DNA of 64,000 nucleotides, taken from NCBI RefSeq assembly GCF_000797465.1, contig NZ_JSWG01000007.1, positions 35,852-99,851 on the forward strand, in the 5' to 3' direction. Origin of the DNA: Psychroserpens jangbogonensis (lineage in GTDB: Bacteria; Bacteroidota; Bacteroidia; Flavobacteriales; Flavobacteriaceae). A program made the translations under genes and the position numbers. The notes under the pieces are model-generated. The model was not told where the DNA came from. It made no database searches and was given only the letters and a program-made list of their open reading frames with translations. Within the stretch, counting starts at the first letter, position 1, and every line of letters begins with the position of its first letter. Below are positions 1-8,861 of this stretch, in pieces.

Positions 1-117
1 TGCTCCGATTTCAGCAAATGTTCCGTAGATGTTCTCGTTTAGATTAATTCGTAAACATTTGGTCTGTAACGAAGGAATCTGATCAAACTCTCTATCTCCT
101 TTTAAGGTTATCTCCAT
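1..117 (-). CDS. N-terminal 39 codons of a conserved flavobacterial protein (partial)
   Basis: The minus strand is open from an ATG at 117 to the window edge. It reads MEITLKGDREFDQIPSLQ, continuing through TKCLRINLNENIYGTFAEIG. This resembles the start of a highly conserved Bacteroidota protein of unknown function that databases often label 'TonB-dependent receptor' or nicotinate-nucleotide adenylyltransferase. I rely on memory of that family and the label is unreliable. It is divergent from the hydrolase gene at 212, and the ~95 bp between them must carry both promoters. Confidence 0.6.
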   Translation of the reverse strand, partial: MEITLKGDREFDQIPSLQTKCLRINLNENIYGTFAEIGA

Positions 118-186
118 GTTTTAGTCTGGGTTTTGTCAACTTCACAAAGGTATTAAAATAGGAGGTATAACTAAAAAAATTAGTTT

Positions 187-194
187 TATTTTTG
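187..194 (+). promoter_or_regulatory. Possible -7 box TATTTTTG
   Basis: The sequence matches the Bacteroidota -7 consensus TAnnTTTG. It would place transcription start near 200, about 12 nt before the TTG start codon at 212. No clear -33 TTTG is present at the expected distance, so this is a weak call. Confidence 0.3.
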
Positions 195-211
195 CTTTAA
201 ATTAACTCACA

Positions 212-973
212 TTGAAAATTACGTTTTTAGGCACAGGTACTTCACAAGGAATTCCAGTTATTGGAAGTGATCATCCTGTGTGTTTAAGTATTAATCCTAA
301 AGACAAAAGACTGAGAGTGTCAATCTTAGTCGAATGGAATGATTTTACTTATGTTGTAGATTGCGGACCAGATTTTAGACAGCAAATGCTTAAAGCTAAT
401 TGTAACAAAATTGATGGCATTGTTTTTACACATGAGCATGCTGATCATACTGCTGGATTAGATGATATACGGCCTTTTTACTTTAGACAAGGTGATATTC
501 CGTTCTATGCACATAAACGTGTCTTAGAGCAATTGGAGAAGCGTTTTGAATACATCTTTACTACTAAAGATAAATATCCAGGTGTTCCTAGTGTCATTCA
601 GAACGAAATTAAAAATGAGCCTTTCAAACTTGGTGATTTAGAAGTGATCCCAATTAATGGCTACCATCATAAATTGCAAGTCTTCGGATTTCGTTTTGAG
701 GATTTTGCATATTTAACAGATATGAAAACTGTTGCAGATGAAGAAATTGAAAAATTGAAAGGAGTAAAAGTATTAGTGGTAAACGCACTAAGGGAAAAAG
801 AACATTTATCACATTTTAATATTGCTGAAGCATTGGCATTCATTGAAAAAGTACAACCTGAAAAGGCTTATTTAACACATATTAGTCATTACTTAGGTTT
901 TCATGACGAGACACAACAAAAACTGCCTAAAAACGTTTTTTTGGCATACGATAACTTACAATTAGAACTTTAA
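212..973 (+). CDS. MBL-fold metallo-hydrolase (PhnP/RNase Z-like)
   Basis: This is a 253-aa metallo-beta-lactamase-fold protein. The signature HEHADH (residues 74-79) is the HxHxDH metal-binding motif, and a later THISHYLGFHDE stretch supplies further histidines. The start MKITFLGTGTSQG, with no signal peptide, is characteristic of the small cytoplasmic PhnP-like phosphodiesterases. The initiator is TTG at 212, chosen because the conserved beta strand begins there. The substrate cannot be deduced. The family cleaves phosphodiesters, but there is no phosphonate cluster nearby. It is first of three co-directional genes with only 9 bp to the next. Confidence 0.85.
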   Translation: MKITFLGTGTSQGIPVIGSDHPVCLSINPKDKRLRVSILVEWNDFTYVVDCGPDFRQQMLKANCNKIDGIVFTHEHADHTAGLDDIRPFYFRQGDIPFYAHKRVLEQLEKRFEYIFTTKDKYPGVPSVIQNEIKNEPFKLGDLEVIPINGYHHKLQVFGFRFEDFAYLTDMKTVADEEIEKLKGVKVLVVNALREKEHLSHFNIAEALAFIEKVQPEKAYLTHISHYLGFHDETQQKLPKNVFLAYDNLQLEL

Positions 974-982
974 ACACTGACT

Positions 983-1498
983 ATGAAACAAAGATTTTTC
1001 ATGTACCTATTCATTTTCACTTTATTATTAGTGATTTTTCAATTTGTAAACTCTAAAAATATTATTGAAGGCTATGATCAAAAGCTTACCAATTATGTAG
1101 AGGCAAATACAAAACTAAAAGATTCAATTAGAATCATGCAAGATGATATGGTTTCTGATTTGTATGTGTTCAAGTTTGATACCAATGAAGACGCTATGGT
1201 GTATTGGGAGGAGCAAGGCTATAGAATTTCGGAGTTTGTACCTTTCATAGAAGATGAGTTAATGAATCTCAATATTTATGATACCGAAGATCATCCTCTG
1301 GTGCCTTATGCTTCAATGTCAGGTCAAAAAATGTTAATTGATCAAATACGAATGCTAAATCATAAATGGATTATTGCCAGTTTTACAGATGGTAAATATT
1401 GGGGAGAAATGCTTTTGTCTTATGAGATAGAAACTATTGAAGGTCAAAAAGAACTTAAGTTTAAAATTATAGAATCGTCTTTATATAGACCTAGATAA
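983..1498 (+). CDS. Conserved hypothetical membrane-anchored protein
   Basis: This is a 171-aa protein. Residues 4-22 form one hydrophobic segment that could be an uncleaved anchor, followed by a short coiled-coil-like stretch (residues ~34-50) and a mixed alpha/beta domain. No lipobox or catalytic motif is visible. The gene sits 9 bp after the MBL hydrolase gene and 17 bp before the HAD gene, so it probably shares their transcript. I recognise it only as the kind of small hypothetical protein conserved beside such genes in Flavobacteriaceae and assign no function. Confidence 0.75.
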   Translation: MKQRFFMYLFIFTLLLVIFQFVNSKNIIEGYDQKLTNYVEANTKLKDSIRIMQDDMVSDLYVFKFDTNEDAMVYWEEQGYRISEFVPFIEDELMNLNIYDTEDHPLVPYASMSGQKMLIDQIRMLNHKWIIASFTDGKYWGEMLLSYEIETIEGQKELKFKIIESSLYRPR

Positions 1499-1515
1499 TC
1501 TTAATATAATAACTA

Positions 1516-2187
1516 ATGAATCTAATCGTATTTGACATTGATGATACACTAACTAAAAGTGAATACCAACATCAATTTGCTTATGTAAATACGATGAAAG
1601 AATTCGGAATCTCAGCGATAAATCAAAATTGGAAGGACTATCTGCATCATACTGATAGCTATATTCTAAAAGAAAATTATGAAAATAATTTAGAAGACAA
1701 TTTTGAGTTTTCATTTATCGATGATTTTGAAACACGAATGACTGAGTTAATTTTAGAATTAGATGCTGTTTCTGAAGTTCATGGAGCTCAAAATATAATA
1801 AATGATCTTAATAAAAATCCTAATTACGCATTGACATTCGCAACAGGATCATTGCTTAAGCCTGCTTTCGTAAAGCTAGATCAAGCAGGTATTAATTACA
1901 ATAAAAGCCTTGTAATAGGTTCAAATAAAATCTTCGAGAGAGAAGGTATAGTTGCCGAAGCCATTCAAAAGGCTAAGGCTTTTTATAAAGTCGACACGTT
2001 TGATAATATTATTTCTGTTGGCGATGGTCTTTGGGATTTAATAACGGCTAGGAATCTTGATGTTCACTTTATTGGAATTGGAATGAAAAACTATCAAGAT
2101 TTTAAGAAAGAACATATTAAACTCCACATTAAAGACTGGAATAATTTCAATTTAAAGGATGCTGAAGATGTGTTTTTTAGAAATTAA
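1516..2187 (+). CDS. HAD-superfamily hydrolase (phosphatase)
   Basis: This 223-aa protein has the HAD motifs in order. Motif I is FDIDDTLT at residues 6-13, with nucleophile Asp7 and acid/base Asp9. Motif II is FATGS near residue 113. A Lys lies between motifs II and III, and motif IV is VGDGLWD near residue 173. Enough residues separate motif I from motif II for a helical C1 cap, as in phosphoglycolate phosphatase-like enzymes. It is cytoplasmic and its substrate is unknown. It closes a three-gene plus-strand run and converges with the esterase gene only 6 bp away. No hairpin terminator is visible between them. Confidence 0.85.
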   Translation: MNLIVFDIDDTLTKSEYQHQFAYVNTMKEFGISAINQNWKDYLHHTDSYILKENYENNLEDNFEFSFIDDFETRMTELILELDAVSEVHGAQNIINDLNKNPNYALTFATGSLLKPAFVKLDQAGINYNKSLVIGSNKIFEREGIVAEAIQKAKAFYKVDTFDNIISVGDGLWDLITARNLDVHFIGIGMKNYQDFKKEHIKLHIKDWNNFNLKDAEDVFFRN

Positions 2188-2193
2188 AAAAAT

Positions 2194-2841
2194 CTAAATT
2201 CTCTTTTCTAACCAACTTCGAAGTTCATAAAAATTTTGAGGTGCAACACCATGGCCAACTGGAAATTCCGAATAGGTATTCTTGATATTTAGAGTATTCA
2301 AAAATTCAGGAGTTTTTCTGGCCCAATCTACAGGAATGACTTGGTCTACACTTCCGTGTGAACAATAAAAATCTAAATGAGGATAGTCTTTAGATACTAA
2401 ATCATCATTTAGCATATCTTCACTTACATAGCCACTTAAAGCAATAATGTTTTTTACTTTTTCAGGATAGGTTAGTGCTACGGCATAACTCAAAATTGTA
2501 CCTTGACTAAAGCCTAAAAGCGTAACATTATTTGCGTTAACGGGATATTTAGCACAAGCTTCATCAATAAAGTTTGAAATCTTATCACGAGAATCAATGG
2601 CTTGTTCTACATCGTTCCATTTGTTCTGATTGGCATCAAAATTAATAGCATACCAAGCGTTTCCATAAGGCTGCATAGGATAAGGAGCTCTGACAGAAAT
2701 AATAAATAGCTCTTCAGGTAATTCTTGAGCAAATGAAAATAAATCATTTTCATCACTTCCATAACCATGAAACATAATAAGTAATGGCGCATTTTCTTTT
2801 AAAGAAGACGGTCTAGTAATGTGGTGTAAAGATAAACTCAT
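2194..2841 (-). CDS. Alpha/beta hydrolase, phospholipase/carboxylesterase family
   Basis: This is a 215-aa esterase of the acyl-protein thioesterase/carboxylesterase type. The oxyanion region FHGYGSDEND is at residues 24-33, the nucleophile elbow GFSQG at 110-114 (Ser112), the acid Asp in SVDQVIPV near 165, and the His in GHGV near 197. There is no signal peptide, so it is cytoplasmic. It is last of four minus-strand genes (BatA-like, dihydroorotase-like, DUF4870, esterase) separated by at most 10 bp. The physiological substrate is unknown. Confidence 0.88.
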   Translation of the reverse strand: MSLSLHHITRPSSLKENAPLLIMFHGYGSDENDLFSFAQELPEELFIISVRAPYPMQPYGNAWYAINFDANQNKWNDVEQAIDSRDKISNFIDEACAKYPVNANNVTLLGFSQGTILSYAVALTYPEKVKNIIALSGYVSEDMLNDDLVSKDYPHLDFYCSHGSVDQVIPVDWARKTPEFLNTLNIKNTYSEFPVGHGVAPQNFYELRSWLEKRI

Positions 2842-2844
2842 GAT

Positions 2845-3177
2845 TTATTGTCCGATTGAAGCAAATAATTTCTGAAAGAAAGGACCTAAAAGTGGGACTT
2901 CATTCATTTTTTTACCTATTGCACCAAAAATGCCATAAATAAATAAAACAATAAAGAAAATCCAAAAGGATGTAGAAATCATCCAGCTATCAAAAGCGCC
3001 AATGAAGTAACCTAAAACCATTTGAAGTAACCATAATCCTAATGCTTGTCTGATGTGAAATGATACTAGTGGGTTTCTTTTTTCACGATTCATAAAGAAC
3101 GCAATTAATGTTCCTATGAGAGTTATGTAGGCTACAATAGCCAAATTATCATTATTGCTGTTTGATGTGTTTTCCAT
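2845..3177 (-). CDS. DUF4870-type small membrane protein
   Basis: This 110-aa protein has about three membrane segments (residues ~13-28, 45-65 and 72-92). A conserved charged stretch (NREKRNPLVSFHIRQALGLW) lies between the first two, typical of DUF4870/TIM44-like 'import component' proteins of bacteria. It lies 3 bp upstream of the esterase gene and 9 bp downstream of the dihydroorotase-like gene, so it is almost certainly in one operon. Function is unknown. Confidence 0.8.
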   Translation of the reverse strand: MENTSNSNNDNLAIVAYITLIGTLIAFFMNREKRNPLVSFHIRQALGLWLLQMVLGYFIGAFDSWMISTSFWIFFIVLFIYGIFGAIGKKMNEVPLLGPFFQKLFASIGQ

Positions 3178-3186
3178 GGTTTGTTG

Positions 3187-4443
3187 TTATTTTGATATTA
3201 TCTTTTTATTGTTAGCGATAATACCATAAACTATTCCTTGTAGTTCTTTGTTCTCGAACATTGAATTTTTTGATCGTGAAATCATTTGTTCTCTAGAAAA
3301 GATAGAATTCTCATTTGGATTAAATAATGACAAGTCCGCTTTATTACCAATAGTAATAGGAGAGGATTCGATTCCAAAACGTTGTTTGCCTTTGGTTAGT
3401 AATTCGATAGTCTTTTTAATTGTAAACACTGAATTCAAGGCTCCAAAAGCACTTTCTAATCCGATAGTTCCATATTTGGCAAAATCAAATTCAATCTTTT
3501 TGTCTTCAATATCTATAGGGTTGTGGTCACTAGTAACCATATCTATAGTTCCATCTTTTAAGCCTTCAATTAATGCGTCAACATCTTTTTGCGTTCTTAA
3601 TGGAGGTAATACCTTAAAATTGGTATCAAAAGTGACAAGCTCTTTATCAGTAAAGATTAAATTGTGAATCGCTACACTGCACGTCACGTTTAGTTTGTTT
3701 TGTTTTGCAGCTCTAATCAATTCTACTGCCTTTGCAGTAGATATTGTTGGTATATGAAGTTTGCCTTCTGTGTATTCTAAAATGAATAAATCCCTTGCTA
3801 TTTGCAATTCTTCTGCTAGTGAAGGATTTCCTTTTAATCCGAGAGAAGTACTTGTTACATTTTCGTTCATCACACCTAATCCGCTAATTTCAGATTCTTG
3901 TGGAAATGAGCAAACCAATCCTTCAAAATTACTAGCATATTGCAACGCTAGTTTCATCAAGTTAGGATTGTCAATTGGATGTTGATAGTCATAAAAAGCA
4001 ACTGCTCCAGCATTTTTCATATCGAACAACTCAGCAAGATCTTTTCCTTCACTATTGCGAGTTAAGGCTCCAATTGGATAAAGATTAGTTGCATGTTTTC
4101 CTGCTTTTAATTTTAGAAAAGAGATATTTGCATTTGAATCAATTACTGGATATGTATTTGCATTTACTGCAACAGAGGTGAATCCAGAATGCGCTGCGGT
4201 TTTGAGTCCGTTTTCAATCGTCTCACGCTCTTCGTAACCTGGTTCTCCAAAACTCACGCTACTATCAAACCAACCTTGTGATACATGAAGGTTATCAAGT
4301 TTAATTTCTTTGTAGTTTTTAGGATTTGAAATGCGTTTTGAAATATTGGTAATGACACCTTTTTCGATTAAGATATCAACCGTTTCATTGTGAAAATCGC
4401 TTTTAGGGTCAACTATAGTGGCAGATTTTACAAGTGCGTTCAT
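3187..4443 (-). CDS. Dihydroorotase-like amidohydrolase lacking metal ligands
   Basis: This 418-aa protein aligns by eye along its full length with class I dihydroorotase (pyrimidine synthesis). GFTSVAV, IEGLKDGTIDM, SDHNP and the C-terminal composite domain are present. The metal site is gone. The HxH of HVHLREPG is S-V-S (residues 62-64, SVSFGEPG), the His of the AHCE motif is replaced (CSFPQ), and the His of HVST reads T-IST. Only the Asp of TSDHNP remains. Known families contain inactive 'pseudo-DHOases' that serve as structural partners of aspartate transcarbamoylase. I infer a similar or regulatory role. It overlaps the preceding gene by 4 bp. Confidence 0.85.
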   Translation of the reverse strand: MNALVKSATIVDPKSDFHNETVDILIEKGVITNISKRISNPKNYKEIKLDNLHVSQGWFDSSVSFGEPGYEERETIENGLKTAAHSGFTSVAVNANTYPVIDSNANISFLKLKAGKHATNLYPIGALTRNSEGKDLAELFDMKNAGAVAFYDYQHPIDNPNLMKLALQYASNFEGLVCSFPQESEISGLGVMNENVTSTSLGLKGNPSLAEELQIARDLFILEYTEGKLHIPTISTAKAVELIRAAKQNKLNVTCSVAIHNLIFTDKELVTFDTNFKVLPPLRTQKDVDALIEGLKDGTIDMVTSDHNPIDIEDKKIEFDFAKYGTIGLESAFGALNSVFTIKKTIELLTKGKQRFGIESSPITIGNKADLSLFNPNENSIFSREQMISRSKNSMFENKELQGIVYGIIANNKKIISK

Positions 4444-6365
4444 TTCAGGAATTTTAAGATGAGCATTTCAATAATTATAAAAGCTAGTGCAAAAATAACA
4501 AACCATTTCCATAGCTCGTTAACATTAGTTGCACTTTTTATATCATTTATTGTAGTTGTAATCGATTCGCTTACGGTTGCATTTTCTATGTTAGTCAAAT
4601 CGAAGTAAGCAAGATTGCTTTCTTTGCGACTAAAATTAAAGCTCAAGTTTTTTAAGAAAGTCTCTTTATTTTGAACAGCAATAATTCCAGATGAATTTGG
4701 ATAATCACTAGTTTTTAAAGCTACTTTATTGGTGTAAGTCTGTTGCAGTGGAATAACCGAGTTTTCGCCATTCACTAAAGTTAAAATATCATCTTGTTGC
4801 AGTTCGGTTGCTATATCAATACTATTTTCCTCTCCTAAATTATAATAAAGTTTAGGCACTTTTAAGCTTTGTTTTCCTATGTTGTATAGAACAGGAACTA
4901 TTAGTGGTGAATTTTTAAAATTGGAATTCTCTGTATTTAGTGCTGCAGAAAAATGATAGACGTTTTCTGATTGAGATAGGAACGAAGAGCCATCTTCAAA
5001 ACTCAAAATTGAAGTCCCAGAATTAGAAGCATAATTGTAATATGAATTTACTTTTGGATACTGGAAATTTCGAATTTGTTTATCAAAAACATTGGTTAAT
5101 AACGGGTGAGAAAAATTTATGGTTGTCACTCTTTTTTCTTGCGGATTAATAGAATCAAATCTTGATAAATTATAATTAGTAAATAATTGATTATAAGTAT
5201 TCAATCGTATATCATTTGAAGGGATTATTAATACATATCCACCATTGTCTGTAAATGCTTTTAAAGCTGTTGTTAATGATAATGGAATCTCTTTTAATTC
5301 ATTTAAAACAATTAAGTTCTGATCATCAAGACGGTTGTAGTTTAGCGCATTAAATGGAGTTGAACTATAGTCGAATTCATCACTTGTATAAATCTTTTTT
5401 AAGAACGTATCGTCTGCTTCATTAATAGATAAAACTTTAATAGATTCACGCTGATCAATATTAAAGTATAGTTCATTATCATATTGAAGATTGGCATCTT
5501 CAATGGTGATTTTTCCATTAAATACCGTATTTGAAGGGATTGTAAAAATAGTACTGGACTCACCTTCAATATCAACGGCACTTTTTGCTATTAGCTTATC
5601 ATCATTAAATAAGGATACTGGCAAAGTTTCAATAGGTTCGCCTTGGTTTCTAAGTTTAACCGTTAGTTCTAAGTTCTCTACAGTAGATTTTGAAATGTAA
5701 AGACTATCTATTGTAATATTAGATGCACTACTTGGTTTTAACTGAACTAACGTTATATTGGTTGTGCTGTCTTTGGCAATTGAAAGGATGTTATCTTTTT
5801 GTTGAAAATCTGAAATTAACACCAAGTTTTTAATAGAGCCTTCATCTTTAGAAAATACATTTTTGCCCTTCAAAAGAACGGCGTCATAACCTAACTGACT
5901 AGGAGAATGCTTTAATTGTATCAAATCATTCTTAATGGCTTTAATACTTGTATTGTAATAGTTAGCATCATTAGTGAATAAAGAAATACTTTCGTTTTCA
6001 TCTATATTTTCAATGATGTCTTGAATAGATCTATTGAGTAACGTGCCGTTAAGACCTTGCGCTTGCATGCTAAATGAGTTATCTAGGTAAATAACTGTTT
6101 CGCTTTTAGTATTGAAGCTGTCTGAGTTTGAAATATAAGGTTGTGCAAAAGCAATGATAACACAAGCGAGTAGCAGCATACGTGTCAAAAGCGTTAACCA
6201 TTTTTTTAGTTGTGAGCTTTTACGAGTTTGAATTGTAAGTTCTTTTAAAAACTGAACGTTGGTAAAAGGGACCTTTTGAAACTTTCGAAGTTGAAATAGG
6301 TGAATAATTATAGGAATGATGAGCAGTAGTAAAGCGTAGAGAATTTCTGGATGTTTAAACTGCAT
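4440..6365 (-). CDS. BatA-like protein with N-terminal double-transmembrane domain and vWA-like domain
   Basis: This is a 641-aa protein. The N-terminus (LQFKHPEILYALLLLI-like, residues 1-25, then a second helix at ~60-78) is the BatA/TIGR02226 double-membrane-span domain. A vWA-like fold follows, with the MIDAS-type DNSFS motif near residue 97, then a long extracytoplasmic region and a final membrane helix at ~620-638. In Bacteroidota such proteins occur in aerotolerance (Bat) or periplasmic quality-control loci. Here it leads a four-gene operon and its stop overlaps the next start (ATGA). Most of the protein faces the periplasm by topology. Confidence 0.85.
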   Translation of the reverse strand: MQFKHPEILYALLLLIIPIIIHLFQLRKFQKVPFTNVQFLKELTIQTRKSSQLKKWLTLLTRMLLLACVIIAFAQPYISNSDSFNTKSETVIYLDNSFSMQAQGLNGTLLNRSIQDIIENIDENESISLFTNDANYYNTSIKAIKNDLIQLKHSPSQLGYDAVLLKGKNVFSKDEGSIKNLVLISDFQQKDNILSIAKDSTTNITLVQLKPSSASNITIDSLYISKSTVENLELTVKLRNQGEPIETLPVSLFNDDKLIAKSAVDIEGESSTIFTIPSNTVFNGKITIEDANLQYDNELYFNIDQRESIKVLSINEADDTFLKKIYTSDEFDYSSTPFNALNYNRLDDQNLIVLNELKEIPLSLTTALKAFTDNGGYVLIIPSNDIRLNTYNQLFTNYNLSRFDSINPQEKRVTTINFSHPLLTNVFDKQIRNFQYPKVNSYYNYASNSGTSILSFEDGSSFLSQSENVYHFSAALNTENSNFKNSPLIVPVLYNIGKQSLKVPKLYYNLGEENSIDIATELQQDDILTLVNGENSVIPLQQTYTNKVALKTSDYPNSSGIIAVQNKETFLKNLSFNFSRKESNLAYFDLTNIENATVSESITTTINDIKSATNVNELWKWFVIFALAFIIIEMLILKFLK

Positions 6366-6450
6366 TCCTAGGTTGTAATTTTTTTAAAATTGTTTTAATG
6401 CTCAAATATAGAAAATGATAAGGGATTTGTGGCTTTAGCTTTTGAGAAAA

Positions 6451-8781
6451 TTAACGTTTTAACGTGAAATGACCAGTAAAGGTTCTTCCATTAATAAGAG
6501 TTGCTATAAACCAATAGTCAGAAGTAGGTAATGGTTGACCATTAAGTGTTCCGTCCCAACCTGGACTTAAATGGTTGAGTTGGGTAATTAATTTTCCGTA
6601 GCGATTAAATATTTTGACATCTATACCTTGGTTAAAATCAGCATTTACACCGTAAACATGCCATCTTTCATGAACAGTATCTCCATTGGGCGTAAAGAAT
6701 TTTGGAAAACCTATGACAGAAATTGTTTGTTCAATAATTCCACAGCCATTTAAATCTCTAACAAAAACAGTATGAAATCCAGGAGGAACATTGGTAAATA
6801 TATTACTCTCTTGGAAAATCGTTCCAAATTCTTCTAAAGCGAACTCATATACACCTTCACCAGAAACGACAACAGTTATTGTATTATTACTTGTGCCTTC
6901 CTGAATGATTATATCTTCAATTGTTGCAATATTTGAAGGGTTAACAGTTATAGTTCTACTAGAAGAACAACCGTTTGGATCAGTGACTATAACCGTATAA
7001 ACTCCAGGTTCATTAATATCATTAAACGACGTGTTTACTGGAGTTGTAACACCATTTAGTTGCCATTCGTAATAATAGTTACTAGGTGAATCATTGAGAA
7101 CTCCACCAAATAATGTGATGGTTTCTGGAATTGAGTTTAAACAGTATATAAGTTGTTCGTCATCTGTGAGCACTGGAGTATACAATACTTCAAGTTGAGC
7201 AGTTGAAATAGAAAAACATTGATTGTTATTTTCAACTTTCACATAAATGAATTGGCTATCCGGAATTATATTTTGATAAATGACACTTAAAGCATTACTT
7301 TCTTGAAAGGCATCACTTTCAGTTTCATAGAATGTGACATTCGATCCAACAGGAATTTGAGTTTGAATGGCATCTATAATTTGATTTAAATCAAAATTAG
7401 CAAAACCATCAGTAACTTCACCATCACAGGATTCAAGGGCTGGAATGTTTAAAATGTTATTTGATATTTGTAGTTCTATTTCAGCAACAACAAAGCAATT
7501 TGCTTGGTTTTCAACTCGTGCATAAATGGTTTGAAACGGAGTAGTGTTTTCAAAATTATTTGGATTAGCAATAGCATTTATGTTTTGAAGCGCATCATTT
7601 TCAGTTAAGAAAAAGTCTTCAATAAAAATAGAATTGTCATTATTAGTGACACTACTTTCAATATCATAAAGGTTGTATAACGTTAATCCATCTTGATTCT
7701 CATCACATTCCACTAAAACCGAATCAAAAGCAATAGGCTTGTCTGCATATTCGATAACAACTTCACCATATGAAATACAGTTGTTGACTAACATGACTTC
7801 AATATTATAGGTTCCTGAGTCAGTAACTGTGTACGTTGCGTTGGTTTCAGAAATTAATTCTACATCATCTTTAAACCATTTAAAGCTATTACTGTTAGCC
7901 TGAGAAGCATCTAGGACTAAAGTTTCGTCTTCACACAATCCATTTTGGGTTGCTAATAAACGATTTGGACCTAAATTTGTTGAAAGTTGGAAACTTCCAG
8001 CTTCTAAAAAAACAGCAGAATCATATCTATAATTTTGCTCATCAGCAATTACTAGCTTAACACGATAGGTTTGATTTGGAATTACGTCAGCGGTTGCGGT
8101 GAGAACCTTTGTTTGTCCGTTAAAATTTATAGGAGCATTACTGCTATTCCAGCTTTCAAAGTAAAACTCATTTTCAGCATCACAGCCATTAGGGATTTGA
8201 GGATGTACTGTCGTTACCTTAACTGGTGTTTGCGTATTTGGAACTAATGCGATATTAGTGAATTGTTGTTCTCCGATTGGTCTAATTAAAAATCCGAATA
8301 AATCTGAATACTGACAAGTACTTGAACTGCCTTCTTGGTATTCTTCGGAAGCAAATAAATATCTAAAACTCACTTGTGAAGCTATAGATGTAAAATCGAA
8401 CTCAAGTATAGTCGCATTGATTGTATTTGATTCGTTAAGAGCAAATTCTAAATCTGAATCACCACTCCATCCTGGAGCATCATCATCACTTATAGATGTG
8501 TTTGGTCCAGGTACATTAGATAAACGGCCAGTACTTAAAACAATTCCACTTTGAAAAGGGAAAGTCGATCCTGCAGCATCAAAATACCCAAAACTTTGAT
8601 CAGTATTATTAAAATCACCTCCAACAACATTGGTAACAACTACGTTTTCAATACAGTCACTATCAATAAGTATGTCTTCAATTAGTTGTTGCGCAGTGTA
8701 GGTCTGACTGTCTACTTGAATGTTTTGTCCAAGCGAAGTCAAACTTACAAGAAAACAAGTAAGTAATAATATACGATACAT
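6451..8781 (-). CDS. Choice-of-anchor L protein with T9SS type-B sorting domain
   Basis: The protein is 776 aa from the ATG at 8781 (MYRILLLTCFLVSL). An upstream in-frame ATG at 8817 would only add a non-hydrophobic prefix. Domains in order are signal peptide (1-19), choice-of-anchor L domain (~20-260, with YLFASEEY), an Ig-like segment, two CD-x-DG-FDL repeat units, a second Ig-like segment and the CHU_C/type-B sorting domain (last ~85 aa, FFTPNGD...FNRYGKL...GHFTLKR). It is exported by Sec then T9SS and probably displayed at the cell surface. It belongs to a five-gene minus-strand family of such proteins. Confidence 0.87.
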   Translation of the reverse strand: MYRILLLTCFLVSLTSLGQNIQVDSQTYTAQQLIEDILIDSDCIENVVVTNVVGGDFNNTDQSFGYFDAAGSTFPFQSGIVLSTGRLSNVPGPNTSISDDDAPGWSGDSDLEFALNESNTINATILEFDFTSIASQVSFRYLFASEEYQEGSSSTCQYSDLFGFLIRPIGEQQFTNIALVPNTQTPVKVTTVHPQIPNGCDAENEFYFESWNSSNAPINFNGQTKVLTATADVIPNQTYRVKLVIADEQNYRYDSAVFLEAGSFQLSTNLGPNRLLATQNGLCEDETLVLDASQANSNSFKWFKDDVELISETNATYTVTDSGTYNIEVMLVNNCISYGEVVIEYADKPIAFDSVLVECDENQDGLTLYNLYDIESSVTNNDNSIFIEDFFLTENDALQNINAIANPNNFENTTPFQTIYARVENQANCFVVAEIELQISNNILNIPALESCDGEVTDGFANFDLNQIIDAIQTQIPVGSNVTFYETESDAFQESNALSVIYQNIIPDSQFIYVKVENNNQCFSISTAQLEVLYTPVLTDDEQLIYCLNSIPETITLFGGVLNDSPSNYYYEWQLNGVTTPVNTSFNDINEPGVYTVIVTDPNGCSSSRTITVNPSNIATIEDIIIQEGTSNNTITVVVSGEGVYEFALEEFGTIFQESNIFTNVPPGFHTVFVRDLNGCGIIEQTISVIGFPKFFTPNGDTVHERWHVYGVNADFNQGIDVKIFNRYGKLITQLNHLSPGWDGTLNGQPLPTSDYWFIATLINGRTFTGHFTLKR

Positions 8782-8861
8782 TAGCAATTTTTCCGATAGC
8801 AAAGATAAGCATAGCACAAATTTAAATCACTAAAAATTTGTTAATATGAGTCCATTAATTT

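Noticed and set aside
2607..2792. Minus-strand 61-aa ORF inside the esterase gene
   Set aside because: Out of frame overlap with a well-supported esterase that has a complete catalytic triad.
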